Position numbers and translations under genes: made by a program | Shown here: piece after piece, positions 37,195 to 47,280 of the stretch | Layout of the letters: each line of letters starts with the position of its first letter | How positions within the stretch are numbered: position 1 is the stretch's first letter | The notes under the pieces: generated by a model | Told to the model about the DNA's origin: nothing | Databases searched by the model: none | Seen by the model: the letters and a program-made list of their open reading frames with translations, nothing else | NCBI GenBank assembly: GCA_027532555.1 | Contig: JAPZTJ010000008.1 | Span: 124,001 to 188,000, forward strand | Direction of reading: 5' to 3' | DNA from: Aquidulcibacter sp. | GTDB lineage: Bacteria > Pseudomonadota > Alphaproteobacteria > Caulobacterales > Aquidulcibacteraceae | DNA: 64,000 nucleotides

Positions 37195-38685
37195 ATGGCT
37201 GATGGAAACCTTACCCCGCTCGATCCGGCACGTGTGCTACGCACGGCTCCACATAACTTGGACGCTGAACAAGCCCTGATTGGGGCTATTCTGGTCGACA
37301 ACCAAGTCACCAGTCGTATCGGTGACATGCTGAAGCCCTTGCACTTCTATGATCCTGTCCATGGCCGGATTTATGACACCATCACCCGGATGATCCAAAA
37401 GGGCTCGCTGGCCGATGGCATCACCCTCCACGCCAAGTTCAGCCAAGACGGTGCCTTAAAAGATATCGGTGGCGCAGCCTATCTTGCAACCTTGGTCGAT
37501 GCCGCCGCAGACCCGGCTGCAGCCGCTGATTATGGCAAGTTGATCTTCGACTTGGCCGTTCGGCGCGATTTGATCCGCATTGGCTCTGAGATGATGGCCG
37601 ACGCCACAGATCATGAAGACGGGATGGAGGGTGGGGCCCGCCTGATCGAAACGGCTGAAAAGAAGCTCTATTCGTTAGCGGAAACTGGACAACTCAACCA
37701 AGGTTTCAAAAGCTTTGCCGCTTCGCTGGCTGCAACCATCGACATCACTGCAGCGGCGTTCAAGCGGGACGGTCAGTTGATCGGGGTGCCAACCGGCCTG
37801 AATGAGATTGACCGGATGTTGGGTGGCTTGCACAAGTCCGACTTGTTGATCCTCGCCGGACGGCCTTCGATGGGTAAAACGGCCTTAGCCACCAATATCG
37901 CCTTTAATGCGGCCAAGCGCTTCAAGCGTGAAGCACGGCCTGACGGATCGTTCCAGACGATTGATGGCGGTGTTGTGGCTTTCTACTCCCTCGAAATGTC
38001 GGCAGAGCAGCTGACTATGCGTCTTCTGGCGGATTATACCGCCATTGGCTCTGACCGCATGCGGCGTGGCGACCTCGACAAGGACGAATATGCCAAGCTG
38101 CGCGAAGCGGCCATCGATCTGCAAAGCCTGCCGCTCTACATTGATGATACAGGCGGTCTGTCGATTTCAGCGCTTGCGGCGCGAGCCAGACGTCTGCAAC
38201 GCCAGCATGGTCTTGATTTGATCGTCGTAGACTATCTCCAGCTTGTAACCACCAGTGGCTCAAAGCGCTCTGAAAACCGGGTGCAAGAAGTCAGTGAAAT
38301 CACCCAAGGCCTCAAGGCGCTTGCCAAAGAGTTACAGGTGCCGGTCATTGCGCTCTCTCAGCTGTCGCGCCAAGTGGAAAACCGGGAAGACAAGCGGCCA
38401 CAATTGGCCGACTTGCGGGAATCGGGCTCGATCGAACAAGACGCTGACGTGGTAATGTTCGTGTATCGCCATGCCTATTATCTGGAGCGCCAGGAACCTA
38501 AGCCTGGCACGACGGAGCACTTCCAATGGCAGGAAGAAGTCAGCGAGATGCGCAATATTGCTGAAGTCATTATTGGCAAACAGCGTCATGGCCCAATTGG
38601 CAAGGTTCGAGTTGGCTTCCAAGCTGAACTGACCAAATTCACCAACCTAGATTCCACCGGGCGTTATGAGAGCTTGGATGACTGA
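37195..38685 (+). CDS. dnaB: Replicative DNA helicase
   Basis: 496 residues. N-terminal primase-interacting domain (PHNLDAEQALIGAILVDN). RecA-like domain with Walker A AGRPSMGKTALATNIA, Walker B LIVVDYLQL, and arginine-finger region LADLRESGSIEQDADVVMFV. The hexamer unwinds DNA at the fork. It overlaps the alr start at its 3' end by 8 bp. Confidence 0.97.
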   Translation: MADGNLTPLDPARVLRTAPHNLDAEQALIGAILVDNQVTSRIGDMLKPLHFYDPVHGRIYDTITRMIQKGSLADGITLHAKFSQDGALKDIGGAAYLATLVDAAADPAAAADYGKLIFDLAVRRDLIRIGSEMMADATDHEDGMEGGARLIETAEKKLYSLAETGQLNQGFKSFAASLAATIDITAAAFKRDGQLIGVPTGLNEIDRMLGGLHKSDLLILAGRPSMGKTALATNIAFNAAKRFKREARPDGSFQTIDGGVVAFYSLEMSAEQLTMRLLADYTAIGSDRMRRGDLDKDEYAKLREAAIDLQSLPLYIDDTGGLSISALAARARRLQRQHGLDLIVVDYLQLVTTSGSKRSENRVQEVSEITQGLKALAKELQVPVIALSQLSRQVENREDKRPQLADLRESGSIEQDADVVMFVYRHAYYLERQEPKPGTTEHFQWQEEVSEMRNIAEVIIGKQRHGPIGKVRVGFQAELTKFTNLDSTGRYESLDD

Positions 38686-39766
38686 TCTGGTCTCGAGCCT
38701 CCCTCGCCGCAGTAAGCTGAAGATTGATTTGGGGGCTTTGGCCCGCAATTGGGCTTTCTTTGCCGAAAATGCCCAAGGGGCAGAATGTGCGGCTGTGGTG
38801 AAGGCCAATGGCTATGGGCTGGGGTTGGCTGAAGTTGCCCAAAGCCTCGCGGATGCGGGATGCAAAACCTTCTTTGTCGCCCATGCCTTCGAAGGGGATA
38901 AAGCTCGTCACGCCTTGGGCCCTGATCCAGTTATCTATGTCCTTAATGGCGTGATGGCCGACGAGGTTCCGGCATTCTTGGCGGGCAATTTGCGTCCTGT
39001 TCTAAACGATGTGGGGCAAGTCGAGTTATGGGCAGAGGCTGGCTTAGGGCAGCCTGCGGCTCTGCATATCGACACTGGCATGAACCGCTTGGGCCTCAGC
39101 GAAGAAGATGTCGACCGTGCTGAGGAGACGATCTTTTCGTTAAACCTCGCCTTGATCATGAGCCATTTAGCGTGTGCCTCCGACCCTCAGCACCCCAAGA
39201 ATGGCATGCAGCGCGATGCCTTTGTGTCGCTCGCTGCCCGCCTGCCCACGGCCCCACTATCGCTTGCCGCCTCAGCAGGGATTTTGTTGGATGGCGATTT
39301 CTGCTTTGATTTGGTCCGGCCCGGCATTGGCCTCTATGGCGGCGGACCATTTGACCAAGATCCGGTCCCCCTAGAGCCCGTGGCCACCTTAGAAGCGCCT
39401 ATCATTCAACTGCGCAGTGTTGGGCCAGGTGACACCATAGGCTATGGCGCGACCTGGCAAGCGGATCGTCGTCGCACCATTGCAACGGTCGCTTTGGGCT
39501 ATGCAGATGGGTTTTTGCGGTCAGGGTCTAACCGGGGTTTCGCCATTTTGGGTGGCGCAGTCTGCCCCATTGTCGGGCGGGTCTCGATGGACTTGATCAC
39601 GCTGGATGTTACGGGAGCCGGCACGGCCGCTAAAGTCGGTGCGATGGCACAATTCCTCGGCCGTGCCGCCCCTCTCGACGCCCAAGCCCAAGCGCTCGAC
39701 ACCATTCCCTACGAAATACTGACCCGGTTGGGAGATCGCTTTGAGCGCTCCTATTTGGAAGATTGA
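38678..39766 (+). CDS. alr: Alanine racemase
   Basis: 362 residues. PLP lysine at about 42 in AAVVKANGYGLGLAEV. Catalytic Tyr in GDTIGYGATWQADRRR. LVRPGIGLYGGGPF and GRVSMDLITLDVT complete the family. It supplies D-alanine for peptidoglycan. I prefer ATG 38678 with GAGAG upstream; ATG 38666 would add four residues. Both overlap dnaB, so the genes are translationally linked. radA follows after 6 bp. Confidence 0.95.
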   Translation: MTDLVSSLPRRSKLKIDLGALARNWAFFAENAQGAECAAVVKANGYGLGLAEVAQSLADAGCKTFFVAHAFEGDKARHALGPDPVIYVLNGVMADEVPAFLAGNLRPVLNDVGQVELWAEAGLGQPAALHIDTGMNRLGLSEEDVDRAEETIFSLNLALIMSHLACASDPQHPKNGMQRDAFVSLAARLPTAPLSLAASAGILLDGDFCFDLVRPGIGLYGGGPFDQDPVPLEPVATLEAPIIQLRSVGPGDTIGYGATWQADRRRTIATVALGYADGFLRSGSNRGFAILGGAVCPIVGRVSMDLITLDVTGAGTAAKVGAMAQFLGRAAPLDAQAQALDTIPYEILTRLGDRFERSYLED

Positions 39767-39772
39767 TTAGCG

Positions 39773-41200
39773 ATGGCAAAGTCGCAATCCGTTTTTGTTT
39801 GTCAGTCCTGCGGGGCCGTCCATGCGCGCTGGCAAGGCCGCTGCGAAGCCTGCGGCGCGTGGAATACCATCGTTGAGGAAGCCCAAGAAAGCCCGCAAGC
39901 GCTTAGCCCCTCCGCTCGGGCACGCAGTAAAGGCCCAGGTCTTGCGTTTCAAGCCTTAGACGGTGTCGCACAAGCCCCGCCCCGGCTCGCGACTGGCATT
40001 GGCGAATTCGACCGTGTGTGTGGCGGTGGCTTGGTAGAAGCCTCCGCCATTCTGGTCGGCGGTGATCCCGGCATCGGAAAATCGACCTTGCTGTTGCAAG
40101 CTGTCGCCGGTGCCGCCACGCGCGGCATTAAATCTGTCTATGTCTCGGGCGAAGAGGCCATCGCGCAAATTCAAGACCGGGCACGACGGATGGGCATTGA
40201 GAAGGCCCCGGTGCAACTGGCTGCTGAAACCCGCCTTGAGACCATCCTTGAGGCGCTCAAGCACGAGAAGCCGCAGCTCGCCATTATCGACTCCATTCAG
40301 ACAGTTTGGACAGACACGCTAACCGCTGCCCCCGGCACCGTGGCGCAAGTTCGTGCCTGCGCCCATGAATTGGTACGACACGCCAAAAAGGCTGGCACAG
40401 CGATTATTCTGGTTGGCCATGTGACCAAGGATGGCCAGATCGCCGGACCGCGCGTGGTCGAGCATCTGGTCGACGCCGTCCTGCAGTTTGAGGGCGAGCG
40501 GGGGCACCACTTCCGTATCTTGCGGGGACTAAAGAACCGCTTTGGGCCCACCGACGAAATTGGTGTGTTTGAGATGGGTGACGCGGGCCTGCGCGAAGTC
40601 ACCAATCCCAGTCAGCTATTTCTGGACAACCGCGGCCATGCCCGCCCCGGCAGTGTCGTCTTTGCAGGGATTGAGGGCACACGTCCGGTTCTGGTTGAAA
40701 TCCAAGCCCTCGCCTCGCCCACCGCTTTTGGCGCGCCAAGACGGGCTGTGGTGGGCTGGGACACCACGCGCCTTGCCATGATCCTCGCCGTGCTTGAGAC
40801 CCGATGCGGCTTGGCCTTTGGCGGCCGTGATGTCTATCTCAATGTCGCAGGTGGCCTAAAGATCAGTGAACCAGCAGCGGACCTTGCGGTCGCCGCCGCT
40901 TTGGTGTCGGCCTTGTTTGATCAAGCCTTGCCAGAAGATTGCGTTGTCTTTGGTGAGATTGCGCTGTCTGGCGATGTACGCCCTGTCAGCCGCGCTGATG
41001 CCCGCCTTAAAGAAGCCGAGAAGTTAGGCTTTACTCAGTCCTTCCTTCCGCGCGCTGCTTCGTCTAACACCACCGCAACCACTTCGAGCCAAACCCGCCG
41101 ACTCGTGGCAGGGCAATCAGGTGTGAAGCATCGTGTCATTGCCACAGCAGCTGACTTGGTGGCGACCATCACCGGACAAGAATATCCCGAGACGCCTTAG
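39773..41200 (+). CDS. radA: DNA repair protein RadA
   Basis: 475 residues. The four-Cys zinc finger CQSCGAVHARWQGRCEACG is at residues 10-28. The RecA-like core has Walker A GGDPGIGKSTLLLQAV and the RadA motif KNRFGPTDEIGVFEM. A Lon-protease-like C-terminal domain follows (GDVRPVSRADARLKEAEKLG). RadA promotes branch migration in recombination. It belongs to the dnaB-alr-radA-cvpA-purF run. Confidence 0.97.
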   Translation: MAKSQSVFVCQSCGAVHARWQGRCEACGAWNTIVEEAQESPQALSPSARARSKGPGLAFQALDGVAQAPPRLATGIGEFDRVCGGGLVEASAILVGGDPGIGKSTLLLQAVAGAATRGIKSVYVSGEEAIAQIQDRARRMGIEKAPVQLAAETRLETILEALKHEKPQLAIIDSIQTVWTDTLTAAPGTVAQVRACAHELVRHAKKAGTAIILVGHVTKDGQIAGPRVVEHLVDAVLQFEGERGHHFRILRGLKNRFGPTDEIGVFEMGDAGLREVTNPSQLFLDNRGHARPGSVVFAGIEGTRPVLVEIQALASPTAFGAPRRAVVGWDTTRLAMILAVLETRCGLAFGGRDVYLNVAGGLKISEPAADLAVAAALVSALFDQALPEDCVVFGEIALSGDVRPVSRADARLKEAEKLGFTQSFLPRAASSNTTATTSSQTRRLVAGQSGVKHRVIATAADLVATITGQEYPETP

Positions 41201-41220
41201 TCTCTTTTGGAGCAGTGTGC

Positions 41221-41886
41221 ATGAACGGATTTGATATCGTCATTCTTGGAATTGTGGCGATTTCAGCTCTTTTGGCGTTTGCTCGTGGTTTTGTCCGCGA
41301 AGCCTTATCAATGGCCGCCATGTTCATCGCTATCTTGGCTGTACTCTGGGGGTTCCCGGTGTTCCGCGAACCGATGCGGAGCTTCATTGATACGGGTTGG
41401 CTGGCGGATGCAGCCACCGTCGGCGGGATCTTCATTCTCGTCTACATCGCCGTGCGCGTTGCGACCGGGCGCATTCATGAATGGATTCACGATTCCGAGC
41501 CTTTGGGTATTTTGGACCGTACCGCGGGCTTGCTATTTGGCGTCGCGCGGGGATTTGCGCTGGTTGGGGTTGCTTGCTTGATCGTGACCTCAATTGCGCC
41601 GCCTAGCATGTTGCCAAAGTCGTTTCAGGAAGCGAAATTCTACCCCATGGTGATGCTGACCGCAGACGCCCTCAAACACTTGGCACCGCAGGCCGGACAA
41701 GCGGCCACCAATATGGCTCGTGGTGCTGCTTCAGCTGGTGAAGACCTAGCTCATTCGCGCAAAGGTGATACAGCAAATGTGCTGGATTCATCCGTAGACG
41801 GCGAGCCAGGAAAAGCCCAAAAGGCCCCCACTTGGACGCTTAGTCCATCCAACTCACAGACCCCTGACCCGGAGAGCGAAAAATGA
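41221..41886 (+). CDS. cvpA: CvpA family membrane protein
   Basis: 221 residues with four hydrophobic segments in the first 130 residues, beginning MNGFDIVILGIVAISALLAF and including ARGFVREALSMAA. The Ser/Ala-rich tail is soluble. E. coli CvpA is needed for colicin V export, but its biochemistry is not settled. GGAG lies 8 nt before ATG 41221; the GTG at 41215 is less likely. The stop overlaps the purF ATG by 4 bp. Confidence 0.88.
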   Translation: MNGFDIVILGIVAISALLAFARGFVREALSMAAMFIAILAVLWGFPVFREPMRSFIDTGWLADAATVGGIFILVYIAVRVATGRIHEWIHDSEPLGILDRTAGLLFGVARGFALVGVACLIVTSIAPPSMLPKSFQEAKFYPMVMLTADALKHLAPQAGQAATNMARGAASAGEDLAHSRKGDTANVLDSSVDGEPGKAQKAPTWTLSPSNSQTPDPESEK

Positions 41887-43400
41887 ACCCTCAGTGCTAT
41901 GGGCAAGACGCGCAAGCCGGTGCGACCGGCGTCGACGGTGACATTGAAGTTTGGCTGGACCCGCATGAAGATCGGTTGCGCGAAGAGTGCGGCGTCTTTG
42001 GCATCGCGCATAATGCAGAAGCGGCTGTTCTAACCGCGCTTGGACTGCATGCTTTGCAACACAGAGGCCAAGAAGGCTGTGGCATAGTGACGTTTGACGG
42101 GGGGCTCTTTCACAACGAACGCCACATGGGACTGGTGGGTGACCACTTCACAGGCCCTGATCTGATGAAACGCCTACCCGGGCAAAATGCGATTGGCCAT
42201 GTGCGTTATGCGACACAGGGCGGAACAATCCTGCGCAATATCCAGCCTTTGTTCGCGGACCTATCTGGCGGCGGCATCGGTGTGGCGCACAATGGCAATT
42301 TGACCAATGCGCGTAAGCTGCGCGAGCAATTGGTCGAAAACGGCGCCATATTTCAATCGACCTCCGATACCGAAGTCATCTTGCAATTGATCGCGCGGTC
42401 GCGTGCGCCCCGCATGATTGAGCGGTTTGTTGATGCGTTACACCAGATTGAAGGCGCGTATGCACTGGTTGCTTTGACCAATAAGAAACTGATTGGCGCG
42501 CGGGATCCTCTGGGTATTCGTCCTTTGGTGCTGGGTGACCTTAATGGTTCGCCGGTGCTGGCGTCAGAAACCTGTGCGCTGGACATGATCGGCGCGACTT
42601 TTGTGCGCGAAATCGAGAATGGCGAAGTGGTCGTCTGCTCTGAAAACGGTGTGGAGAGCATCAAGCCATTTGGCCAGCGCGCGCCTCGGCCTTGCGTGTT
42701 TGAATTTGTCTATTTCTCGCGCCCAGATTCCATGGTCGACGGGAAGTCCGTTTATGCTGTCCGCAAGCGCATGGGCATGCGTTTGGCGCAAGAGACAAAG
42801 GTTGAAGCCGATGTTGTTGTCCCCGTGCCAGATTCGGGTGTACCGGCGGCTTTAGGCTACTCAGAAGCCTCAGGCATCCCTTATGAGCTTGGGATCATTC
42901 GCAACCATTATGTCGGCCGAACCTTTATCGAGCCGACCCAACAAATCCGGACGCTCGGCGTGCGGCGCAAGCATTCGGCGAACCGGGGTGTTCTAGAGGG
43001 TAAGCGGGTTGTGCTGGTCGATGATTCCATCGTGCGGGGCACCACATCGCGTAAGATCGTGCAAATGGTGCGCGATGCCGGGGCAAAAGAAGTGCATTTG
43101 CGCTCTGCCTCGCCTGCAATCCAGTGGCCCGACTTCTATGGCATTGATATGCCTGACCGCGAGCAATTGATCGCCGGCCATAAGAGCGTTGCTGAAATGG
43201 CTGAGATCTTGGGTGTAGATTCCTTAGGCTTCTTATCAGTTGATGGCCTGTATTGGGCGCTCGGTGAAGCCACGCGTAACCCGCATGCGCCGCGTTATTC
43301 TGATCATTGCTTCACAGGCGACTATCCCACACGACTGGTGGATTTCGACCGCTCGCAATCGGATAAGGACCATCAATTGTCCTTCCTGGTTGAAGCCTAA
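41883..43400 (+). CDS. purF: Amidophosphoribosyltransferase
   Basis: 505 residues. A 35-residue propeptide precedes the nucleophile Cys36 in REECGVFGIAH; the N-terminal glutaminase has LQHRGQEGCGI. The PRPP loop is VVLVDDSIVRGTTSRKIV. It makes phosphoribosylamine, the first step of purine synthesis. Of the four Bacillus-type iron-sulfur Cys positions, PCVFEF and HCFTGDYPT are kept, but the others read WPDFYGID and YSDH, so a cluster is unlikely. Coupled to cvpA by ATGA. Confidence 0.96.
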   Translation: MNPQCYGQDAQAGATGVDGDIEVWLDPHEDRLREECGVFGIAHNAEAAVLTALGLHALQHRGQEGCGIVTFDGGLFHNERHMGLVGDHFTGPDLMKRLPGQNAIGHVRYATQGGTILRNIQPLFADLSGGGIGVAHNGNLTNARKLREQLVENGAIFQSTSDTEVILQLIARSRAPRMIERFVDALHQIEGAYALVALTNKKLIGARDPLGIRPLVLGDLNGSPVLASETCALDMIGATFVREIENGEVVVCSENGVESIKPFGQRAPRPCVFEFVYFSRPDSMVDGKSVYAVRKRMGMRLAQETKVEADVVVPVPDSGVPAALGYSEASGIPYELGIIRNHYVGRTFIEPTQQIRTLGVRRKHSANRGVLEGKRVVLVDDSIVRGTTSRKIVQMVRDAGAKEVHLRSASPAIQWPDFYGIDMPDREQLIAGHKSVAEMAEILGVDSLGFLSVDGLYWALGEATRNPHAPRYSDHCFTGDYPTRLVDFDRSQSDKDHQLSFLVEA

Positions 43401-43421
43401 GCACCTATAGCGAGAATATTT

Positions 43422-44171
43422 ATGACCGATACGAAAGTCGTCCTTGTAACAGGGGCAAGCCGGGGCATCGGCCGTGCCGCAGCTTTGGCGTGTGCACGGG
43501 CGGGCATGCAAGTTATCGCCACAGGCCGCGCACAAAAGGCACTGGAAGACTTGGATGACGAAATTCGGCGTATGGGGGGCCTACCTGCCACCATCGTGCC
43601 AATGGATTTGACCGACTTTGATGCCATCGACCGTCTAGGTGGGGCATTGTTCCAGCGTTATGGCCGCTTGGACGGCATGATCCACGCTGCGGCCCATTTG
43701 GGCGAATTGACCCTTGTCGCCCATGCGACCCCGCGCATGGGTGAGCAAATGATAGCAACCAATTTGACGGCGAGTTGGCGCTTGATCCGATCAATGGAGC
43801 CCTTGTTGATCCAAGCACCGGCGTCACGGGTCATATTCTTTACCTCGGGCGTTGCCCATCATCCACGTGCCCATTGGGGGCTGTACGCGGCAACCAAAGC
43901 CGGTGTCGAGGCGATGGCCAAGTGTTGGGCCGATGAGATTGAGTTTAAGAAGGTGGTCGTCACCGTCCTCAACCCCGGCGGCGTGGCGACCATGATGCGC
44001 AAGAATGCGTTCCCGGGCGAGGATCAAGCCACCCTGCCCCAGCCTGAACATCTTTCGAGCCTGATCCTTGAATTGATGAGCGAGAGCCACACCCAAACCG
44101 GGACCACCGTGCATTTCCGTGAGACGGAGCACTTTAAGGCTTGGCAAGCGGCCCATCAGCCAAACGCTTAG
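43422..44171 (+). CDS. SDR-family oxidoreductase
   Basis: 249 residues of the classical short-chain dehydrogenase fold. NAD(P)-binding VTGASRGIGRAAALACA, an IHAAAHLGE variant of the NNAG motif, and YAATKAG with the catalytic Tyr/Lys. It resembles the YciK-like group often found behind purF in alphaproteobacteria; substrate unknown. It begins 21 bp after purF and is likely its last operon member. Confidence 0.9.
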   Translation: MTDTKVVLVTGASRGIGRAAALACARAGMQVIATGRAQKALEDLDDEIRRMGGLPATIVPMDLTDFDAIDRLGGALFQRYGRLDGMIHAAAHLGELTLVAHATPRMGEQMIATNLTASWRLIRSMEPLLIQAPASRVIFFTSGVAHHPRAHWGLYAATKAGVEAMAKCWADEIEFKKVVVTVLNPGGVATMMRKNAFPGEDQATLPQPEHLSSLILELMSESHTQTGTTVHFRETEHFKAWQAAHQPNA

Positions 44172-44189
44172 AGGAGAAAACGTTCTGCG

Positions 44190-44208
44190 AAAATCTGTTT
44201 CAGATTTT
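44190..44208. terminator. Hairpin between convergent SDR and der
   Basis: AAAATCTG, TTT loop, CAGATTTT: a perfect 8-bp stem with a bulged GC extension, halfway between the two stops. The A/T arms could terminate in either direction. Confidence 0.45.
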
Positions 44209-44220
44209 GCGCGGGCGGCT

Positions 44221-45876
44221 CTAGCGAGTCTTCTTGTTGGCCCGCGAGGCATTCTTGCCTAGCTTCTTGCCGCCGGTCGGAATGCGGGCCTTTGGTGCAA
44301 AGGTTGCGCTTCTGGGCTTTGCTGGTTTTGGCTTTTCAGCCGCCTTTGGTGCGCGGTCAGACTGTTGGGCGTGCTTGGAAGCAGCTTCGCGATTCTTGCG
44401 CGACAAATTGGGCCGCCCGCTCTCATCACCTGCATACGGGTTCTTCGGCGCGCGCACCATGAAGCGAATGGGTACCGCTGGCATATCAAAGGCCTTGCGA
44501 ATACCATTGACCAGATAGCGCACATAGGTATCGGGCAGTTGCGCTGCGCGGCTTGCCAACAAGACAAAGGTCGGTGGACGGGCCTTGATCTGGGCAATAT
44601 AGCGCGGCTTCACACGCCGCCCGTCGACTGAGGGCGGTGGCTGTTTAGTCACCACTTCCTTTAGCCAGTCATTGAGGTCGCGCGTCTTGACGCGGGCGTT
44701 CCAGTCTTCATGCACGTCCAGAACCGCGGGCATTAATTTCTCAAGCCCACGCCCAGACAAAGACGAGATGGGCACCAGCGGCGCACCCCGCGTTTGCGGC
44801 AGGACTTTATCGGCGCGCTCTTGCAAGACGGCCAAGCGGGCTTGGGTGTCTTCAACCCGGTCCCATTTTGCCAACACATAGACAAGGCCACGGCCTTCGC
44901 GCGCGACAAGATCGGCAATCTGCAAGTCTTGCTTCTCGAACGCCTCGTCAGAATCCATCACCAAGAGGCAGATCTCGGCAAAACGAATAGCGCGCAGCGT
45001 ATCGGCGACCGACAGCGTCTCAAGCTTTTCTTGTACTTTGGCTTTCCGGCGCATCCCGGCGGTATCCACCAAACGTACGGGCCGCCCGTCCCACACCCAA
45101 TCCACGCCGATGGAGTCGCGCGTGATACCAGCTTCAGGACCCGTCAACAGACGCTCTTCACCAATCAGCGCATTGACCAAAGTAGACTTACCGGCATTAG
45201 GCCGACCAATGACGGCGATGCGCAGCGGCAGATTATTCTCGCCGGCAGAGACATCGGTAAAGCCTAAGCCTTCTAAATCTTCGTCGTCCTCGACAAATTC
45301 GCCCGTATGCGGGATTTCGTCTTCAGCTTCTTCCTCATCCTCAAACTCATCAGCGACCACAGGCGCCGCGGCACGATCCCCCATTAGTGTGAGGATCGCG
45401 GAGTAAAGGTCAGACATCCCCTCGCCATGCTCGCCAGAGATGGGGATCGGCTCACCAAGGCCCAGACCATAAGCTTCGATCACGCCCGCGTCCGCCAGTT
45501 TGCCCTCAGCCTTATTGGCCGCAAGGATCACAGGCTTGCCAGAGCGCCGCAAAATGTCAGCAAAGACTTCGTCAATTGGCGTGATCCCTGCCCGAGCATC
45601 GATCAAGAACAAGCACAAGTCAGACTCTTGAATACCCGCTTCCGTTTGAAGTCGCATGCGCGCTTCAAGGCTTTCATCCGCCGCTGTTTCAAAGCCCGCC
45701 GTGTCGATCAAGGTCAGGTCGAGATCGCCTAGCCGTCCGCTTGCTTCGCGACGATCGCGTGTGACACCTGGTGTATCATCGACAATGGCTAGCTTGCGCC
45801 CTGCCAAGCGATTGAACAGGGTGGACTTGCCAACATTGGGCCGACCAACGACCGCTATTTTGAGGGGTGCTGCCAC
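44221..45876 (-). CDS. der: Ribosome-assembly GTPase Der (EngA)
   Basis: 551 residues, longer than the usual 440-490. Two G domains: first [14 protein letters not shown] with DTPGVTRD, second [16 protein letters not shown] with [13 protein letters not shown]-like domain follows. The inter-domain linker is strongly acidic ([16 protein letters not shown]), and the last 55 residues are Lys/Arg/Ala/Pro-rich. Der acts in 50S assembly. The start is GTG 45876 after TAGGT, 3 bp past the bamB-like stop. Confidence 0.96.
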   Translation of the reverse strand: MAAPLKIAVVGRPNVGKSTLFNRLAGRKLAIVDDTPGVTRDRREASGRLGDLDLTLIDTAGFETAADESLEARMRLQTEAGIQESDLCLFLIDARAGITPIDEVFADILRRSGKPVILAANKAEGKLADAGVIEAYGLGLGEPIPISGEHGEGMSDLYSAILTLMGDRAAAPVVADEFEDEEEAEDEIPHTGEFVEDDEDLEGLGFTDVSAGENNLPLRIAVIGRPNAGKSTLVNALIGEERLLTGPEAGITRDSIGVDWVWDGRPVRLVDTAGMRRKAKVQEKLETLSVADTLRAIRFAEICLLVMDSDEAFEKQDLQIADLVAREGRGLVYVLAKWDRVEDTQARLAVLQERADKVLPQTRGAPLVPISSLSGRGLEKLMPAVLDVHEDWNARVKTRDLNDWLKEVVTKQPPPSVDGRRVKPRYIAQIKARPPTFVLLASRAAQLPDTYVRYLVNGIRKAFDMPAVPIRFMVRAPKNPYAGDESGRPNLSRKNREAASKHAQQSDRAPKAAEKPKPAKPRSATFAPKARIPTGGKKLGKNASRANKKTR

Positions 45877-45879
45877 GAC

Positions 45880-47280
45880 CTATCTAACAGCCACGACAAC
45901 GCCGTCGTGGGAATAGAAATACAAGGTCCCATTAGCGATCGCTGGTGGCACGAAGATCGAAGCTTTAGCGTCGCGAGTGAACAGGGTCGTGCCATCTTCA
46001 GGCTTCACCACTTCAATCTTGCCCATAGAAGAGGCAAGAACCAAACGTCCACCAACCATGACAGGGCCGGTCCACGAGATCAGGTCCTTTTTCTTTTTCT
46101 CATTGCGATAGCTGGGCAATTGGCGAGTCCATTTGATCCCGCCTGTTTTCACGTCCATCGCGACCAATTCGCCTGTCGTTGAAACGACGTAGACAAAGTC
46201 TCCTGCAACCCAAGGCGTTTGGATCGACGCGATTGGCTTTTCCCAGACCCGTGTGCCCGTGCGCAATTCGATGGCCGCAAAGGTACCAGACTGGCTGGCT
46301 GCAAACACAATACCACCTGCCACAACTGGGCGACCGGCAATGTCGTTGATGGTTGAAAGCGAGTTGGATGAGCCCGCGCGGGTCAAAGCCTCAGACCACA
46401 GTCTGCGGCCATTGGCGGCGAGATAAGCAATCACTTCGCCCGAAGCAAAAGGGGCAACAAGGGTTTCACCAACCAAGGCTGGGCTTGGGCTTGAGAGCAT
46501 GCGCGCGGGCTCTGCAATCGCAGACTGAGTCCATTGAACGCGGCCAGTGGTTGCTTCAACGGCAAACAATTCACTATCATTGCTGGTAACGAAAACCCGG
46601 CCACCACCAGCCAAGGGTGAGGCGTGGATGGGCGAACCTGCGTCGACGCGCCACGCTTCTTGGCCTGTATTCGCATCAAGGGCGACGAGATTACCAAAGC
46701 CTGTTGCCGCATAGACCCTGCCGTCGCCAAACGCGATACCACCGCCAATGGCGGTGCTTTCATTTCGATTGAAAAAGCGACCGCTTGCCTTAGAAGCTGG
46801 AACCAGCGACTTGCGCCACATCTCGCGACCATTGGCCTGATCCACCGCATGGACCGTGCTTTTGGAGTCGAACACAAATAGCTTGCCATCTGCGACGATG
46901 GGCGGCGCAGTGATCGCACCACGGGCACCAGCGCCTTGGCCAATTTTCTTGCGCCAAACAATCGTCAATGGCCCAGTGCCCGCTACGTTTTGAGGGGCAT
47001 TGCTGGCCACACCGCCTGCATTTGGCCAAGACTGCAAGTCTTGCGCCTCTGGCACGGTTATAGCCACACTTTCGAGCGCGGGGTCCTTGGTGAGTTGCTC
47101 TTCAAGGCCTAGAACCGAGATACGCTCTTTATCTTCGGCAATGGCGTTTTTTTCTCGGTCTCCGCCAAATGGCCACAGGCTTGAGGCCCGGTCTTGTAGA
47201 GAGGCACAGCCCGAAACCAGCACCAAGGCACTGGTGGTAGCTAGGCCAAGCGAACGCAGACGGCGCGACATAAAGGTCAT
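45880..47280 (-). CDS. bamB: BamB-like PQQ/beta-propeller lipoprotein
   Basis: 466 residues. A lipoprotein signal with lipobox LVSGC (Cys25) is followed by an eight-bladed WD/PQQ propeller with repeated blades such as GRVYAATGFGNLVALDANTG and GELVAMDVKTGGIKW. BamB is part of the outer-membrane protein insertion machine. The upstream TPR gene stop overlaps its ATG (CAATGA), and der follows 3 bp downstream, the known bamB-der neighbourhood. Confidence 0.9.
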   Translation of the reverse strand: MTFMSRRLRSLGLATTSALVLVSGCASLQDRASSLWPFGGDREKNAIAEDKERISVLGLEEQLTKDPALESVAITVPEAQDLQSWPNAGGVASNAPQNVAGTGPLTIVWRKKIGQGAGARGAITAPPIVADGKLFVFDSKSTVHAVDQANGREMWRKSLVPASKASGRFFNRNESTAIGGGIAFGDGRVYAATGFGNLVALDANTGQEAWRVDAGSPIHASPLAGGGRVFVTSNDSELFAVEATTGRVQWTQSAIAEPARMLSSPSPALVGETLVAPFASGEVIAYLAANGRRLWSEALTRAGSSNSLSTINDIAGRPVVAGGIVFAASQSGTFAAIELRTGTRVWEKPIASIQTPWVAGDFVYVVSTTGELVAMDVKTGGIKWTRQLPSYRNEKKKKDLISWTGPVMVGGRLVLASSMGKIEVVKPEDGTTLFTRDAKASIFVPPAIANGTLYFYSHDGVVVAVR

